Source: Massilia sp. HP4 (GTDB lineage: Bacteria; Pseudomonadota; Gammaproteobacteria; Burkholderiales; Burkholderiaceae_D). From it: a DNA stretch of 64,000 bases. The stretch covers positions 1 to 64,000 of the forward strand of contig NZ_STGG01000003.1 of the NCBI RefSeq assembly GCF_005222695.1, read 5' to 3'. Made by a program: the position numbers and the translations under genes. Numbering within the stretch: position 1 is the first letter of the stretch; each line of letters begins with the position of its first letter. This document shows, one piece after another, positions 24,726-33,782 of the stretch. Below the pieces are notes generated by a model. The model did no database searches, was not told the DNA's origin, and worked only from the letters and a program-made list of their open reading frames with translations.

Positions 24726-24760
24726 ACCCCCGCCGCGGTCCCCGCCGCCGTGGCGGGGGT
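24726..24760. promoter_or_regulatory. 9-bp inverted repeat between nudC and the carbamoyltransferase gene
   Basis: ACCCCCGCC (24726-24734) and GGCGGGGGT (24752-24760) are exact complements 17 bases apart in the divergent intergenic region. It has no U-run, so it is not an intrinsic terminator. It may be an operator or chance in GC-rich DNA. Confidence 0.3.
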
Positions 24761-24878
24761 CGCCGAATTCGCCGCCCATCCGCGAACTAATCCTGAACGG
24801 CCGCGCTCAAAGTATGGCTGACCGTTGCATGCTGCGTTTCGGTCCTTGCTGCGCCGTTGCACCAACCAGGAGACCCCG

Positions 24879-26510
24879 ATGGACGATACCCCCGTTGTGC
24901 TCGGCATAAACCGCGACCGGCACGCGAGCGTCTGCCTCATGCACGGCGCGCGTGTGCAATGGGCGATCCAGAAAGAGCGCCTCACGCGCCGCAGGCACCA
25001 CCCGGGCGGGCCGGGCGACGTCGACGACTTGTACCTGCCGCGCCTGTCCGGGCTCGAGCGTCCGCTCGACGTGCTGGTCGAATGCCATGCCGGCGGCGAG
25101 GCGGCTGGCGATGGCGCCGCCCCTGAAGGCGACCGCGCGCTCGCCTTTGCCCATGGCGCGCGCCGGGCCCGCATCTCGCAACACCTGGCCCACGTCTACA
25201 GTGCCTTCCACCCCTCGCCCTTCCGCGAGGCCGCAGTCATGGTGCTGGGCGGCCAGGGCAGTGCGGCGCCGGGCGAGCCGCGCCAGGTGGCCTCGTGCTA
25301 CCGCGTCGACCGCGAGCGCATCGCCTGCATCGGCCAGCAGCTCGCAGACGGCGACCGCCACGCGGCCGGGCTCGGCATGTTCTATTTCCGGCTGACGCAG
25401 GCGCTGTTCCCGGGCGAAGGCAACGAGGGCAAGGTAGCCGACCTCGCGCCCTACGGCGATCCGCATGCGCTCGGCCTGCCGCCACTCGAGGTCGAGAGCA
25501 TGCAGGTCGATGTCCCTCGCGCCTGGCAGTCCCTGCTGGGCGAGGCGGCGCGCTTTCGCTTCGGCGCGCCGCAGGCCAGCTTCACCGACTGCGCCAACCT
25601 GGCGGCGGCCGGCCAGCGCGCATTCGAAGACGCCCTGCTGGCGCTGGCGCACTGGCTGCACCTGCGCACGGGCCTTGAAGATCTATGCCTGGCGGGCGGC
25701 GCCGCCCTCAATAGCGCGGCCAATGCGCGCCTGCTGCGCGACGGACCGTTCCGGCGCATCTTCGTGCCGCCGGCCCCGGGCGCGGCCGGCGCCGCCCTCG
25801 GCTGCGCCATCTACGGCCTGCTCGAACTGGCCGGCCGCAGCGCCGACTTCCGCTGGACGCACGATTACCTCGGCCCGGCGCCGCAGCTGGCCGATATCGA
25901 GGCGGCGCTGGATGGCGCGACCGACCTGATCGTCGAGCACCCGCGCGGGCGCGACGCCCTGTGCGCGCGCATGCTCGACCTGCTGTGCTCGGGGCGGGTG
26001 GTGGGACTATACCAGGGCCGCAGCGAATTCGGCCCACGCGGCCTGGGCCACCGCGGCATCCTGGCCGACCCGCGCCGCGAGCGCATGCGCGACTGGATCA
26101 ATGCCCGCGTCAAGGAACGCGAGTGGTTCCGGCCATTCGCGCCGATGGTGGCAGAGGAACGCGCCTTCCAGTATTTCGACCTGCAGGCGCCCTCGCCCTT
26201 CATGCAGTTCGCGGTCCCGGTGCGCAGCAGCGTCATGCCGCTGCTGGCGGCGGTCACCCACGTCGACGGCAGCGCGCGCCTGCAGACGGTCGGCCCGAGC
26301 GACGACCCGGTGCTGCGCGCCCTGCTGGCCGGCTTCGAGGTGCGCACCGGTGTGCCGGTGCTGCTCAACACCTCCCTGTGCGGCAAAAACGAAGCCCTGG
26401 TCGAAACCCCGCAAGAAGCCGTTGCCGTCTTCCGCCGCACGCCCCTGCACGGCCTGGCCATGCCGCCCTACCTGGTCATGAAGCGCCACGAACCGGGGCT
26501 GCCGGCATGA
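24879..26510 (+). CDS. Carbamoyltransferase, NodU/CmcH family
   Basis: The 543-residue enzyme is expected to move a carbamoyl group from carbamoyl phosphate, through carbamoyl-AMP, to a hydroxyl of a sugar or small molecule. The N-terminal Kae1-like half carries ISQHLAHVYSAFHPSPF (metal-binding His pair) and LCLAGGAALNSAANARLL. The C-terminal carbamoyltransferase half carries GRSEFGPRGLGHRGILADPR and NTSLCGKNEALVETPQEA. CAGGAGA precedes the ATG. A family-9 glycosyltransferase follows after 156 bases, which suggests carbamoylation of a surface heptose or polysaccharide. NodU decorates Nod factors, but no nod genes are present. Confidence 0.85.
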   Translation: MDDTPVVLGINRDRHASVCLMHGARVQWAIQKERLTRRRHHPGGPGDVDDLYLPRLSGLERPLDVLVECHAGGEAAGDGAAPEGDRALAFAHGARRARISQHLAHVYSAFHPSPFREAAVMVLGGQGSAAPGEPRQVASCYRVDRERIACIGQQLADGDRHAAGLGMFYFRLTQALFPGEGNEGKVADLAPYGDPHALGLPPLEVESMQVDVPRAWQSLLGEAARFRFGAPQASFTDCANLAAAGQRAFEDALLALAHWLHLRTGLEDLCLAGGAALNSAANARLLRDGPFRRIFVPPAPGAAGAALGCAIYGLLELAGRSADFRWTHDYLGPAPQLADIEAALDGATDLIVEHPRGRDALCARMLDLLCSGRVVGLYQGRSEFGPRGLGHRGILADPRRERMRDWINARVKEREWFRPFAPMVAEERAFQYFDLQAPSPFMQFAVPVRSSVMPLLAAVTHVDGSARLQTVGPSDDPVLRALLAGFEVRTGVPVLLNTSLCGKNEALVETPQEAVAVFRRTPLHGLAMPPYLVMKRHEPGLPA

Positions 26511-26666
26511 TACGCGGCTGCGCCATGCCGGCATAGGGCAAGGCAAGACAGGCAAGGCAGGCGAGACAAAGTAAGGCAAGCCAGTCAGTACCAGGCCACA
26601 AGCAGGAACCGCGGCGAACGACAAGAATTCGCCGTGACGACAACGATCGTGAGAGGAGAATGTTCC

Positions 26667-27719
26667 ATGCCCCGGCGACCATTGCTGCATCGCCTCCATG
26701 TCCCGTCGGTCGTGGTATTTCGTGCACGGCATCTTGGTGACATGCTGTGTGCGGTCCCCGCCCTGCGTGCCTTGCGCACCGCCCTGCCCAAGGCGCACAT
26801 CGCCCTGGTCGGCCTGCCCTGGGCGGCGCAGTTCGCCCATCGCTTCTCCGCCTACCTGGACGAGTTCCTGCCCTTTCCCGGCCATCCTCTGCTGCCCGAA
26901 CAAACCGTGCACCACGACGACCTGCCGCCGTTCTATGCCACGCTCTGCGCGCGCGAATTCGGGCTGGCGGTGCAGCTGCACGGCAGTGGCGACATCGCGA
27001 ACCACATCGTCTCGGGCTTCGGCGCCGCCGCCATGGCGGGCCATTGCCGCGGCAAGCCGATGGTCACCGAAAAAACCGTCCTGGCGCCCTATCCCGAAAC
27101 GGGCGCCGAACCGGAACGCCTGCTGCATCTGGTCGACCAGCTCGGTGCGCCGGCGGCCGGCGCCCACCTCGAGTTCCCGATCCTGCGCGAAGACGAGGAT
27201 GAGCTTGCCGCCAGCGGCCTGGCGACAGGGCTCGACCCAGGGAGCTATATCTGCGTGCATCCAGGGGCGCGCCAGCGCGGCACCTGCTGGCCACCGGCGC
27301 GCTTCGCCAGCGTGGCCGACCGGCTCGCCGACGAGTTCGGCATGCGCATCGTCCTGACCGGGTCGGCCGACGAGGCGCCGCTCGCCCAGGCGGTCGCCGA
27401 TCGCATGCACGTGCCTGCCGTTATCGCCGCCGCCCCGATCTCGATCGGCGCCATGGCGGCGCTGATGAGCCGCGCGCGCCTGCTGATCTGCAATGACACC
27501 GGGGTATCGCATATCGCGGCCGGGCTTGGACTGAACAGCGTGGTGATCTTCAGCAAAGCCGACATAGCGCGCTGGGCGCCGCTCGACCGCCTGCGCCACC
27601 GCTGTATCTGGGACCCTGGCGCAGAACGCGCCACCGTCGTGCTGCAGCACGCACGTGCCTTGCTCACCGGCGCCGAACCCAGCGGGCAACGGGCGGCGGG
27701 GATGTGGCCTTATTGGTGA
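26667..27719 (+). CDS. Glycosyltransferase family 9 (heptosyltransferase-like)
   Basis: The 350-residue protein resembles ADP-heptose:LPS heptosyltransferases. It has an N-terminal Rossmann segment VVVFRARHLGDMLCAVPALRALR (about 15-37), the donor-site region YICVHPGARQRGTCWPPARFA (about 205), and the signature LLICNDTGVSHIAAGLGLNSVVIFS (about 278-302). It would add a heptose or related sugar to core oligosaccharide or another glycan at the inner face of the inner membrane. AGGAGA before the ATG at 26667 sets the start. It probably works with the carbamoyltransferase upstream. The gap between them holds a degenerate GGCAAG-rich run (26537-26582). Confidence 0.8.
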   Translation: MPRRPLLHRLHVPSVVVFRARHLGDMLCAVPALRALRTALPKAHIALVGLPWAAQFAHRFSAYLDEFLPFPGHPLLPEQTVHHDDLPPFYATLCAREFGLAVQLHGSGDIANHIVSGFGAAAMAGHCRGKPMVTEKTVLAPYPETGAEPERLLHLVDQLGAPAAGAHLEFPILREDEDELAASGLATGLDPGSYICVHPGARQRGTCWPPARFASVADRLADEFGMRIVLTGSADEAPLAQAVADRMHVPAVIAAAPISIGAMAALMSRARLLICNDTGVSHIAAGLGLNSVVIFSKADIARWAPLDRLRHRCIWDPGAERATVVLQHARALLTGAEPSGQRAAGMWPYW

Positions 27720-28077
27720 GCGATGGCGTGCGCCGGGAAACGGTTACGGCCCCCAGTCGCGCTTCTGCCTACCGGAATCGACGGCACCGGGCGCAGCATG
27801 CGCCAATGAACAGGCTATGAACCGGTGTCTTGCATGCGCTCGATGCCGTGCGTCCGCTTTCCGGGGTATTTTGCATCGCTAATACGGTTTCGCACACGTG
27901 GCCGCCCCATCGCGAGAGCTCGTGCCTGTGCGCCAAGTCATTCATGTAGCAAGGAAAATCAGGAATTGCCACAGCCTGCCACAAAGCGTTGTATTCGCGC
28001 CCAATTCTATCCAATTCCCACACGGCAAACTATGTTTTCGTCCAGAATAGCTCGATAACATCCAATTTCTCATCACC
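27720..28077. other. Gene-free stretch of 358 bp
   Basis: This lies between the glycosyltransferase stop and the AraC start. Composition falls to near-even towards the right end, as expected for the AraC promoter. I see no credible gene, repeat or terminator in it. Confidence 0.5.
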
Positions 28078-28902
28078 ATGGACAAACTGTCATTACTGGT
28101 CGGCCGCCACTCGTTTAACGCCCGCATCTTCTACAACGGGACGTTTTGCGACGGCAACCGCTTTGCCGAAGATGGCATTTCCGGCCAGCTCCATGTGGTG
28201 CGCGCGGGTTCCGTGGATTTCATCGATGACGATGGCGCCGTGATCCGCATTACCGAACCGAGCCTGCTGTTCTATCCGCGCGGCACCAGCCACCGCCTGC
28301 AGGTAAGCCCTGGCCACAACGCCAGCCTGTTGTGCGCGCATATCGTGTTCCAGGACGGGATCAGCAATCCGCTGGCACGTATCCTGCCGCAATGCCTGGT
28401 ACTGCCGCTGAGCGAGATTGCCGGATTGCAATCGACGCTCGACCTGCTGTTCGACGAGGCCGCGCGCGCCGAACCGGGACGCGAAGTGATCCTGGACCGA
28501 CTGTGCGATGTCCTCCTGATCCAGGTCATCCGCCGCGAATTCGAGAGTGGCAGGCTGTCGGTGGGTTTGCTGGCCGGGCTGTCCGACCGCCAGTTGTCGC
28601 TGGCGCTAGCCGCCATCCACGAACGTCCGCACGAGCCCTGGAGCCTGCAATCGCTGGCCCAGGTCGCCTGCATGTCGCGCGCCGCGTTCACCGAACGCTT
28701 CCGCGACGTAGTGGGCATCCCACCGGGCGAATACCTGACACGCTGGCGCATCGGCGTCGGCAGCCGCCTGCTGCGCCAGGGTATGCCGGTCAAGCAGGTC
28801 AGCAGCCGCGCCGGCTATACCAGCCCGTCCACGTTTACGCGTGCCTTTACCATGATGATGGGCGCCTCGCCGCGCGAGTGGCTCAAGCAGGCGACCGGCT
28901 GA
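28078..28902 (+). CDS. AraC-family transcriptional regulator
   Basis: The 274-residue protein has an N-terminal cupin_6 sensor (about 10-170, with LHVVRAGSVDFIDDDG and LLFYPRGTSHRL) and a C-terminal AraC helix-turn-helix pair (about 185-272: WSLQSLAQVACMSRAAFTERF and QVSSRAGYTSPSTFTRAFTMM). This combination is common in regulators of oxidoreductase or efflux genes. It converges on an MFS transporter 90 bp away, a possible but unproven target. No clear Shine-Dalgarno lies before the ATG. Confidence 0.85.
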   Translation: MDKLSLLVGRHSFNARIFYNGTFCDGNRFAEDGISGQLHVVRAGSVDFIDDDGAVIRITEPSLLFYPRGTSHRLQVSPGHNASLLCAHIVFQDGISNPLARILPQCLVLPLSEIAGLQSTLDLLFDEAARAEPGREVILDRLCDVLLIQVIRREFESGRLSVGLLAGLSDRQLSLALAAIHERPHEPWSLQSLAQVACMSRAAFTERFRDVVGIPPGEYLTRWRIGVGSRLLRQGMPVKQVSSRAGYTSPSTFTRAFTMMMGASPREWLKQATG

Positions 28903-28992
28903 TCCGAACGCCACGAACAACGACGCAGACGGCCCTTGCGGACGCGTCTGCGCTGTGAACTTGCCGGGCGACCGTCGCGGCCGCCATGTCGC

Positions 28993-30162
28993 TTACTTCA
29001 GCAGTCGGGTGCGGCACGCCACCATGGCGATCACCAGGGACAGGCCGCCGACATAGGCGATCGCTGCCTGCATGCCGACGAAGTGGGCGACGGCGCCGAT
29101 TGCCGGCGGGCCCATCAGGCTACCGCTGTAGGCCATGCTGGCCACTGCCGCCAGGGCAGCCGGACCTTGTGCGCCGGCAGCGCTGAACACGAAGGGGAAT
29201 ACCAGGGCCAGGCCGACGCCGGCGATCGCGAAGCCGCCCAAGGCGATGTGGGCGTTCGGCGCCAGCACCGCGAAGAACAGGCCCGCTGCGGCGACCAGCG
29301 CGCCCAGGGTCACCAGGCGCTTGGCGCCGTAGCGTTCCTTCATCTTGTCGCCGACCATGCGCGACATCAGCATCATCAGCGAGAACGAGGCCAGTGCCAG
29401 CGGCGCCAGGCCGTCCGACGCGCCGAAGTGTTCTTTCAGGAACACGCCGCTCCAGTCGGCGATGCTGCCTTCGGCCATCGAACCGAAGAAGCCCAGCAGA
29501 CCCAGCAGGACCAGCGGACCGCGCGGCAGCGCAAATTTTTTCTTCTCGACCTTTTCGACCTTCGCGCCGACTTCATCCGCTTCCAGCAGGTTGACGGCAA
29601 GCCACAGCAGCACGGCCAGCGGCCCGGCGAGCATCAGGAAGTGGGTAGCCGGTGCAATCTTCATGCTGGCCATCAGGCTGCCCAGGGTGGCGCCGACCAG
29701 GCCACCAGCGCAGCACAGGCCGTGCAGGCGCGACATTTCCGACTTGCCGCTCTGCTTTTCGCGGCGGGCGGCCGCCGAGTTCATGGCGACGTCGAAGGTG
29801 CTGGCCGTGATGCCCAGCATCAGCACCGCCATCATCAGGCGCGACACGTCCGGCGCCATGCCGATCGCCACCAGCACGCACAACAGGGCCAGGCCGGCGA
29901 CCATGATGGTCTTGCGGGCGCCGAAGCGGCCCATCAGGAACGACGAGATCGGGTAGGAAATCACAGCGCCGAGGCCGCCGCACAGCAGCACCATCGACAA
30001 CGCCGCGTGCGACACATTGACGCCGGCGGCCAGCGCCGGGATGCGCCCGGCCCACGAACCCATGATCAGGCCGAACAGGGCGAACACCACCGGCAAGGAA
30101 AACAGCTGGGCTTGTACGAGTACGAAAGAGGAACGGCGTGGAACTGAAACAGTGGTTTGCAT
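28993..30162 (-). CDS. MFS transporter
   Basis: This 389-residue inner-membrane carrier has about twelve helices. It shows GAVISYPISSFLMGRFGARKT (loop 2-3 motif), a second-half motif GDKMKERYGAKRLV, and a charged central loop (EVGAKVEKVEKKK). It resembles the YbjJ/FucP-distant group often annotated simply as MFS. Substrate is unknown. The gene has an unusually long, A+T-rich upstream region of more than 500 bp, so its expression may be complex or silenced. Confidence 0.8.
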   Translation of the reverse strand: MQTTVSVPRRSSFVLVQAQLFSLPVVFALFGLIMGSWAGRIPALAAGVNVSHAALSMVLLCGGLGAVISYPISSFLMGRFGARKTIMVAGLALLCVLVAIGMAPDVSRLMMAVLMLGITASTFDVAMNSAAARREKQSGKSEMSRLHGLCCAGGLVGATLGSLMASMKIAPATHFLMLAGPLAVLLWLAVNLLEADEVGAKVEKVEKKKFALPRGPLVLLGLLGFFGSMAEGSIADWSGVFLKEHFGASDGLAPLALASFSLMMLMSRMVGDKMKERYGAKRLVTLGALVAAAGLFFAVLAPNAHIALGGFAIAGVGLALVFPFVFSAAGAQGPAALAAVASMAYSGSLMGPPAIGAVAHFVGMQAAIAYVGGLSLVIAMVACRTRLLK

Positions 30163-30695
30163 GAACGCGAAATGTTAAATTGCTTGAGATGTAAAGGAAT
30201 TGCCAGACTGCTTTTTACAACCCGGACGCGTTTGAAATATTTACGTCAGGAAGCTGATGGACGGCAATTCTAAACACCTTTCTCCGCTTTTGTTTTCCGT
30301 GTGGAAAAATATTTGAAGACGTTGTATTGCGCTGACGCAAAGAAGACAACTTACTTGGCAGGCATACATAGAAAATTTCCACAAAAGCATCAATTTCGCT
30401 TGTAGAAGTGAGGAAATAGGAGGAGATGTAAGCAGTTATTACAGAGTCCGGTGTTACCCGGCATAAGCGTCGGAGAGTCCACAGGTTGTTGCAATGCAAC
30501 AATCTACCGCGATAACAGCCAGTTTTTGCGCCTCAGAACAGCCTGGGCTGAACAAAATGATTTGTCCTCGCAGCCAACGCGCATTCACGATTCCGCTCCA
30601 TTCTTTTACGGCCGAGCCCGCCAAATAACATCGCTTGAATTGTTAAATCTTGATATGCCGAGGACACCGAATGACGCAGCGGACGCGCACCATAC
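30163..30695. other. A+T-rich gene-free stretch of about 530 bp
   Basis: Composition is strikingly lower in GC than in the rest of the window. Short frames exist on both strands (for example 30215-30502 minus), but they lack ribosome-binding sites and protein-like composition. A near-perfect palindrome, TTGTTGCA-A-TGCAACAA (30486-30502), lies in the middle. It probably carries the promoter of the MFS gene at 28993-30162, and may be imported DNA or an AT-rich silencer site. Confidence 0.5.
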
Positions 30696-30720
30696 AAAAA
30701 GGGCCGCCCTCAGGCGGCCC
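30696..30720 (-). terminator. Rho-independent terminator of the esterase gene
   Basis: GGGCCGCC (30701-30708) and GGCGGCCC (30713-30720) form a perfect 8-bp stem with a four-base loop. On the minus strand the stem is followed by five T (30700-30696). It lies 18 bases after the esterase stop. Confidence 0.85.
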
Positions 30721-30738
30721 AAACAGGAGCAGTAACGT

Positions 30739-31764
30739 TTACTTGGCCAGGTGTTTCTTCAGCTCGGTGCCGGCCTGCAGCACTTGTGAACGCACGCCCG
30801 GCACGGTGGCCAGTGGGTTGAGCAGGCCGAAGTCGTGGATCATGCCGTTGTAGCGGGTGACGGTCACGTCCACGCCGGCCAGGTCCAGCTTGCGGCCGTA
30901 GGCTTCGCCTTCGTCACGCAGCACGTCGTTCTCGGCGACCTGGATCAGCGCAGGCGGCAAGCCCTTCAGTTGCGGCAGGGTCGCTTGCAGCGGCGAAGCG
31001 TAGATTTCCTTGCGCTTGGCGGCGTCCTTGGTGTAGCTGTCCCAGAACCACTTCATCATATTGCGGCTCAAGAAGTGGCCGTCTGCAAACTGCTTGTACG
31101 AACCGGTCTCGAAGTTGGCATCGGTCACCGGCCACATCAGCACCTGGTAGCGCAGTTTCGGGCCGCCCTTGTCCTTGATCATCAGGGTCAGCGCGGCCGC
31201 CATATTGCCGCCGACGCTATTGCCCGCCACGGCCAGGCGGCTGCCATCGATGTTCAGCTCCTTGCCATTTGTCGCCACCCATTTGGTCGCGGCATAGATC
31301 TCGTTGATTGCCACGCCGTAGCCGGCTTCCGGCGAACGGGTATAGTCGACGAACACCGCCACCGCACCCGAGCTCTCGACCACGTCGCGCACCAGGCGTT
31401 CGTGGGTCGGGTAGTCGCCCAGCACCCAGCCCCCGCCGTGGACGAACATGAAGGCGGGCAGCTCACCCTTGACCCCTGCCGGACGCACGATCTTGAGCTT
31501 GATCTGCTTGCCGTCGACGGTGATCACCTTGTCCGAGACGTCGGCCTTCGGCAGGTTCACCTTGACGCTTTTCTGCGCGCCTTCCAGCACCTTGCGGGCA
31601 TCCGCCGGCGACAGTTGCTCGATCGGCTTGCCGCCGCCCGAATTGAGGGCAGTCAGGAATTCGGCGGTACGGCGCTCCACGGTGGGGGCGATGTCGGCGG
31701 CGGCTGCGGCGCCATAAGTCAGGGCCAGGGAGGCTGCGACGACTGCTTTGCTCAGGGTGTTCAT
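30739..31764 (-). CDS. Secreted alpha/beta hydrolase, HSL-type esterase
   Basis: The 341-residue protein has a signal peptide (MNTLSKAVVAASLALTYGAAAA). Its hormone-sensitive-lipase family core has the oxyanion-hole motif FVHGGGW (about 107) and nucleophile elbow GNSVGG (Ser near 187). The acid and histidine are expected in ENDVLRDEG and NGMIHDFG. Family members hydrolyse short-chain acyl or acetyl esters. It is probably periplasmic and acts on acetylated sugars or xenobiotics. It is transcribed alone with its own terminator. Confidence 0.85.
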   Translation of the reverse strand: MNTLSKAVVAASLALTYGAAAAADIAPTVERRTAEFLTALNSGGGKPIEQLSPADARKVLEGAQKSVKVNLPKADVSDKVITVDGKQIKLKIVRPAGVKGELPAFMFVHGGGWVLGDYPTHERLVRDVVESSGAVAVFVDYTRSPEAGYGVAINEIYAATKWVATNGKELNIDGSRLAVAGNSVGGNMAAALTLMIKDKGGPKLRYQVLMWPVTDANFETGSYKQFADGHFLSRNMMKWFWDSYTKDAAKRKEIYASPLQATLPQLKGLPPALIQVAENDVLRDEGEAYGRKLDLAGVDVTVTRYNGMIHDFGLLNPLATVPGVRSQVLQAGTELKKHLAK

Positions 31765-31945
31765 GGTGCTTCCTTTCGGGTTGGGTTTTGCTCGGCGAGG
31801 GGGCTGTCTGCCACATTAGCAGTACGCCATGCGCCTTCATTGCATAAACGGATCATTCGGTGGTGGTGCGCGCCTGGTGATTATATTCACGATTAAATCG
31901 TGCACTACCTATTCATTATGGCTACTTGCATAAGGCCAGGCCTGT

Positions 31946-31970
31946 GCTTCCCCCGGCTGCCCGGGGGAGC
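31946..31970 (-). terminator. GC-rich hairpin after ohr
   Basis: GCTTCCCCCGG (31946-31956) pairs with CCGGGGGAGC (31961-31970) with one bulge and a four-base loop, six bases past the ohr stop. No U-run follows, so it may act as an mRNA 3' stabiliser or a weak terminator. Confidence 0.4.
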
Positions 31971-31976
31971 ATTGCG

Positions 31977-32402
31977 TTACACCAGTTGCAAGGTAACGTC
32001 GATATTGCCGCGGGTCGCATTCGAGTAAGGGCAAACGATGTGGGCGCGGTCGACCAGGGTTTGCGCTTCGTCCGCAGGCACACCTGGCAGGCTGATTTTC
32101 AGGGTGACTTCGATGCCGAAGCCGGTCGGGATCGCACCGATGCCGACAATGCCCTCGACCGAGACGTCCGGCGAGATTTTCAGCTTGTCGCGGGCGGCGA
32201 CGAATTTCATGGCGCCCAGGAAGCAGGCCGAGTAGCCGGCAGCGAACAGCTGTTCCGGGTTGGTGCCTTCCTGGCCGGCGCCGCCGAGTTCTTTTGGGGT
32301 GGTCAGTTTCACGTCCAGCACGCCGTCCGACGAGATTGCGCGGCCTTCGCGACCGCCGGTGGCTTTGGCGCTTGCACGGTAGAGAACTTGTTCGATTGCC
32401 AT
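31977..32402 (-). CDS. ohr: Organic hydroperoxide resistance protein Ohr
   Basis: Ohr is a cytoplasmic thiol peroxidase that reduces organic (lipid) hydroperoxides using lipoylated partners. The 141-residue protein has the two redox cysteines at 60 ([14 protein letters not shown]) and 124 ([13 protein letters not shown]) and Arg19 in TGGREGRA, which places it in the Ohr rather than OsmC branch. Its promoter carries a palindromic operator typical of control by a MarR-family peroxide sensor such as OhrR, but no ohrR gene is in the window. Confidence 0.95.
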   Translation of the reverse strand: MAIEQVLYRASAKATGGREGRAISSDGVLDVKLTTPKELGGAGQEGTNPEQLFAAGYSACFLGAMKFVAARDKLKISPDVSVEGIVGIGAIPTGFGIEVTLKISLPGVPADEAQTLVDRAHIVCPYSNATRGNIDVTLQLV

Positions 32403-32454
32403 GATGAGACTCCTTGTCGTAGTCGGCGGCCAATGCCGCCGGATTCCATTAAAA

Positions 32455-32475
32455 CGCTATTATATAGCGCGCTAT
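32455..32475 (-). promoter_or_regulatory. ohr promoter with overlapping palindromic operator
   Basis: A perfect minus-strand -10 TATAAT (32464-32459) sits within overlapping repeats: CGCTAT/ATAGCG (32455-32460, 32464-32469) and the 12-bp palindrome ATAGCGCGCTAT (32464-32475). The position suits a MarR/OhrR-type repressor. Confidence 0.6.
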
Positions 32476-32617
32476 CTAAATGATTTGCTGCCTTGGCCCG
32501 CCGACCCGTTTATTCGTCCGTTCGGCGCTGCCATGGAAAGCATATTACATAGCTCACGATTTAATTGCAAACGATTTATGTTACGAGATGTAACTGCGGC
32601 CGGTAACCGCGACGACC

Positions 32618-33628
32618 TCACAGCAGCCGCACCGACTCCCTGACGATCAGGCTCAACTGCGGAACCTCGCCCTCCGGCTGCTCGTGCGCCAGCATTGCCA
32701 GCATCCGGCGCCCGATCCCGATCCCGGCGTCATACAAGGGCTGGCGTACCGTGGTCAGCGGCGGCGTCGTATACATCGAGCTTTCCAGATCGTCGAAGCC
32801 GACCAGCGAGATGTCTTCGGGCACCCGGATATTGCGTCGGTACAGCGCGAGCCGCGCCCCGTAGGCGGTCAGGTCGTTGGCCGCGAAGATCGCGGTAAAG
32901 CGCTGGTTGGCGGCCAGCAGAGCGTTCAGCGCCAGCAGGCCGCCCGATTCGCTGAAGTCGCCCGCCACCACCAGCCTCGGATCGGACTCGATCCGGTGCT
33001 TGGCCAGGGTGTCGTGGTAACCGGCCAGGCGCGCCCGCGCATCGCGGTGGTCGTCCGGGCCGGCGATGTGGGCAATGCGGCGATGGCCTTGTGCGATCAG
33101 GTATTCCACGGCCTCGCAGGCGCCGCGGTAGTTATCGAGGCAAAAGCCGTGGGTACGCTCGCCTTGCACCTCGCGCCCGAAGGCGACGATCGGCACCCGC
33201 CTGGAGAAATCGAGGATCTGCTGGTCGCTCATATTCCCGGTGAGGATGGCGACGCCATCGACGCGGCGCCCGATCAGCAGTTCGACCCGCTCGGCCTCTT
33301 CGTCGGCATGCCAGTGGCCGCTCATGATCAGCAGCGCATAGCCGGCCGCCTTGACCGCATCCTCGATGCCGACCATGGCGCGATTGAAATAACCGCTCTC
33401 GAGCGACTGGGTCAGCACCCCGATGGTGCGGGTGCTGCCGATCTTGAGGCTTTGCGCCAGGCGATTCGGCTTGTAGTTCAGTTCATCGATGACCCGCTCG
33501 ATGATGCGCCGCTTGTCCTCGGACACCTTGGCGGTGCCGTTCAGGAATCGCGACACCGTGGCGGGCGACACGCCGGCGGCGCTGGCGACCTGGTACAGGG
33601 TGCTGGTACCGCTTTCGACGTTTTTCAT
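32618..33628 (-). CDS. LacI-family transcriptional regulator of the cello-oligosaccharide locus
   Basis: The 336-residue regulator has an N-terminal helix-turn-helix TLYQVASAAGVSPATVSRFLNG (about 9-30) and hinge NYKPNRLAQSLK. A periplasmic-binding-like effector domain runs from about 62 (IGVLTQSLESGYFNRAMVGIEDA) to the end (LVGFDDLESSMYTTPPLTTVRQP). The start at 33628 places the helix-turn-helix at its usual distance, and longer readings are unlikely. It is divergent from the TonB receptor gene, whose promoter holds two LacI-type operators. It most likely represses the whole 33905-43322 run until a glucan-derived sugar binds. Confidence 0.88.
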   Translation of the reverse strand: MKNVESGTSTLYQVASAAGVSPATVSRFLNGTAKVSEDKRRIIERVIDELNYKPNRLAQSLKIGSTRTIGVLTQSLESGYFNRAMVGIEDAVKAAGYALLIMSGHWHADEEAERVELLIGRRVDGVAILTGNMSDQQILDFSRRVPIVAFGREVQGERTHGFCLDNYRGACEAVEYLIAQGHRRIAHIAGPDDHRDARARLAGYHDTLAKHRIESDPRLVVAGDFSESGGLLALNALLAANQRFTAIFAANDLTAYGARLALYRRNIRVPEDISLVGFDDLESSMYTTPPLTTVRQPLYDAGIGIGRRMLAMLAHEQPEGEVPQLSLIVRESVRLL

Positions 33629-33782
33629 GAAGCGCGTGGACTCATCCGCAGCAGATTGTTGCTTGAAGTATATCACGTGAAATTCACCCGAAAAGGATAG
33701 ATGCACCCTGCCATGAAAATCTTTCATATAAAGACCGTCGTTGACATGCAACAAAGCCGACAACGCTGTTCGCAAATTCTGA

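Noticed and set aside
30215..30502. 95-codon minus-strand frame in the A+T-rich stretch
   Set aside because: It has no ribosome-binding site and no recognisable domain. Low GC makes chance frames with ordinary-looking residues likely.
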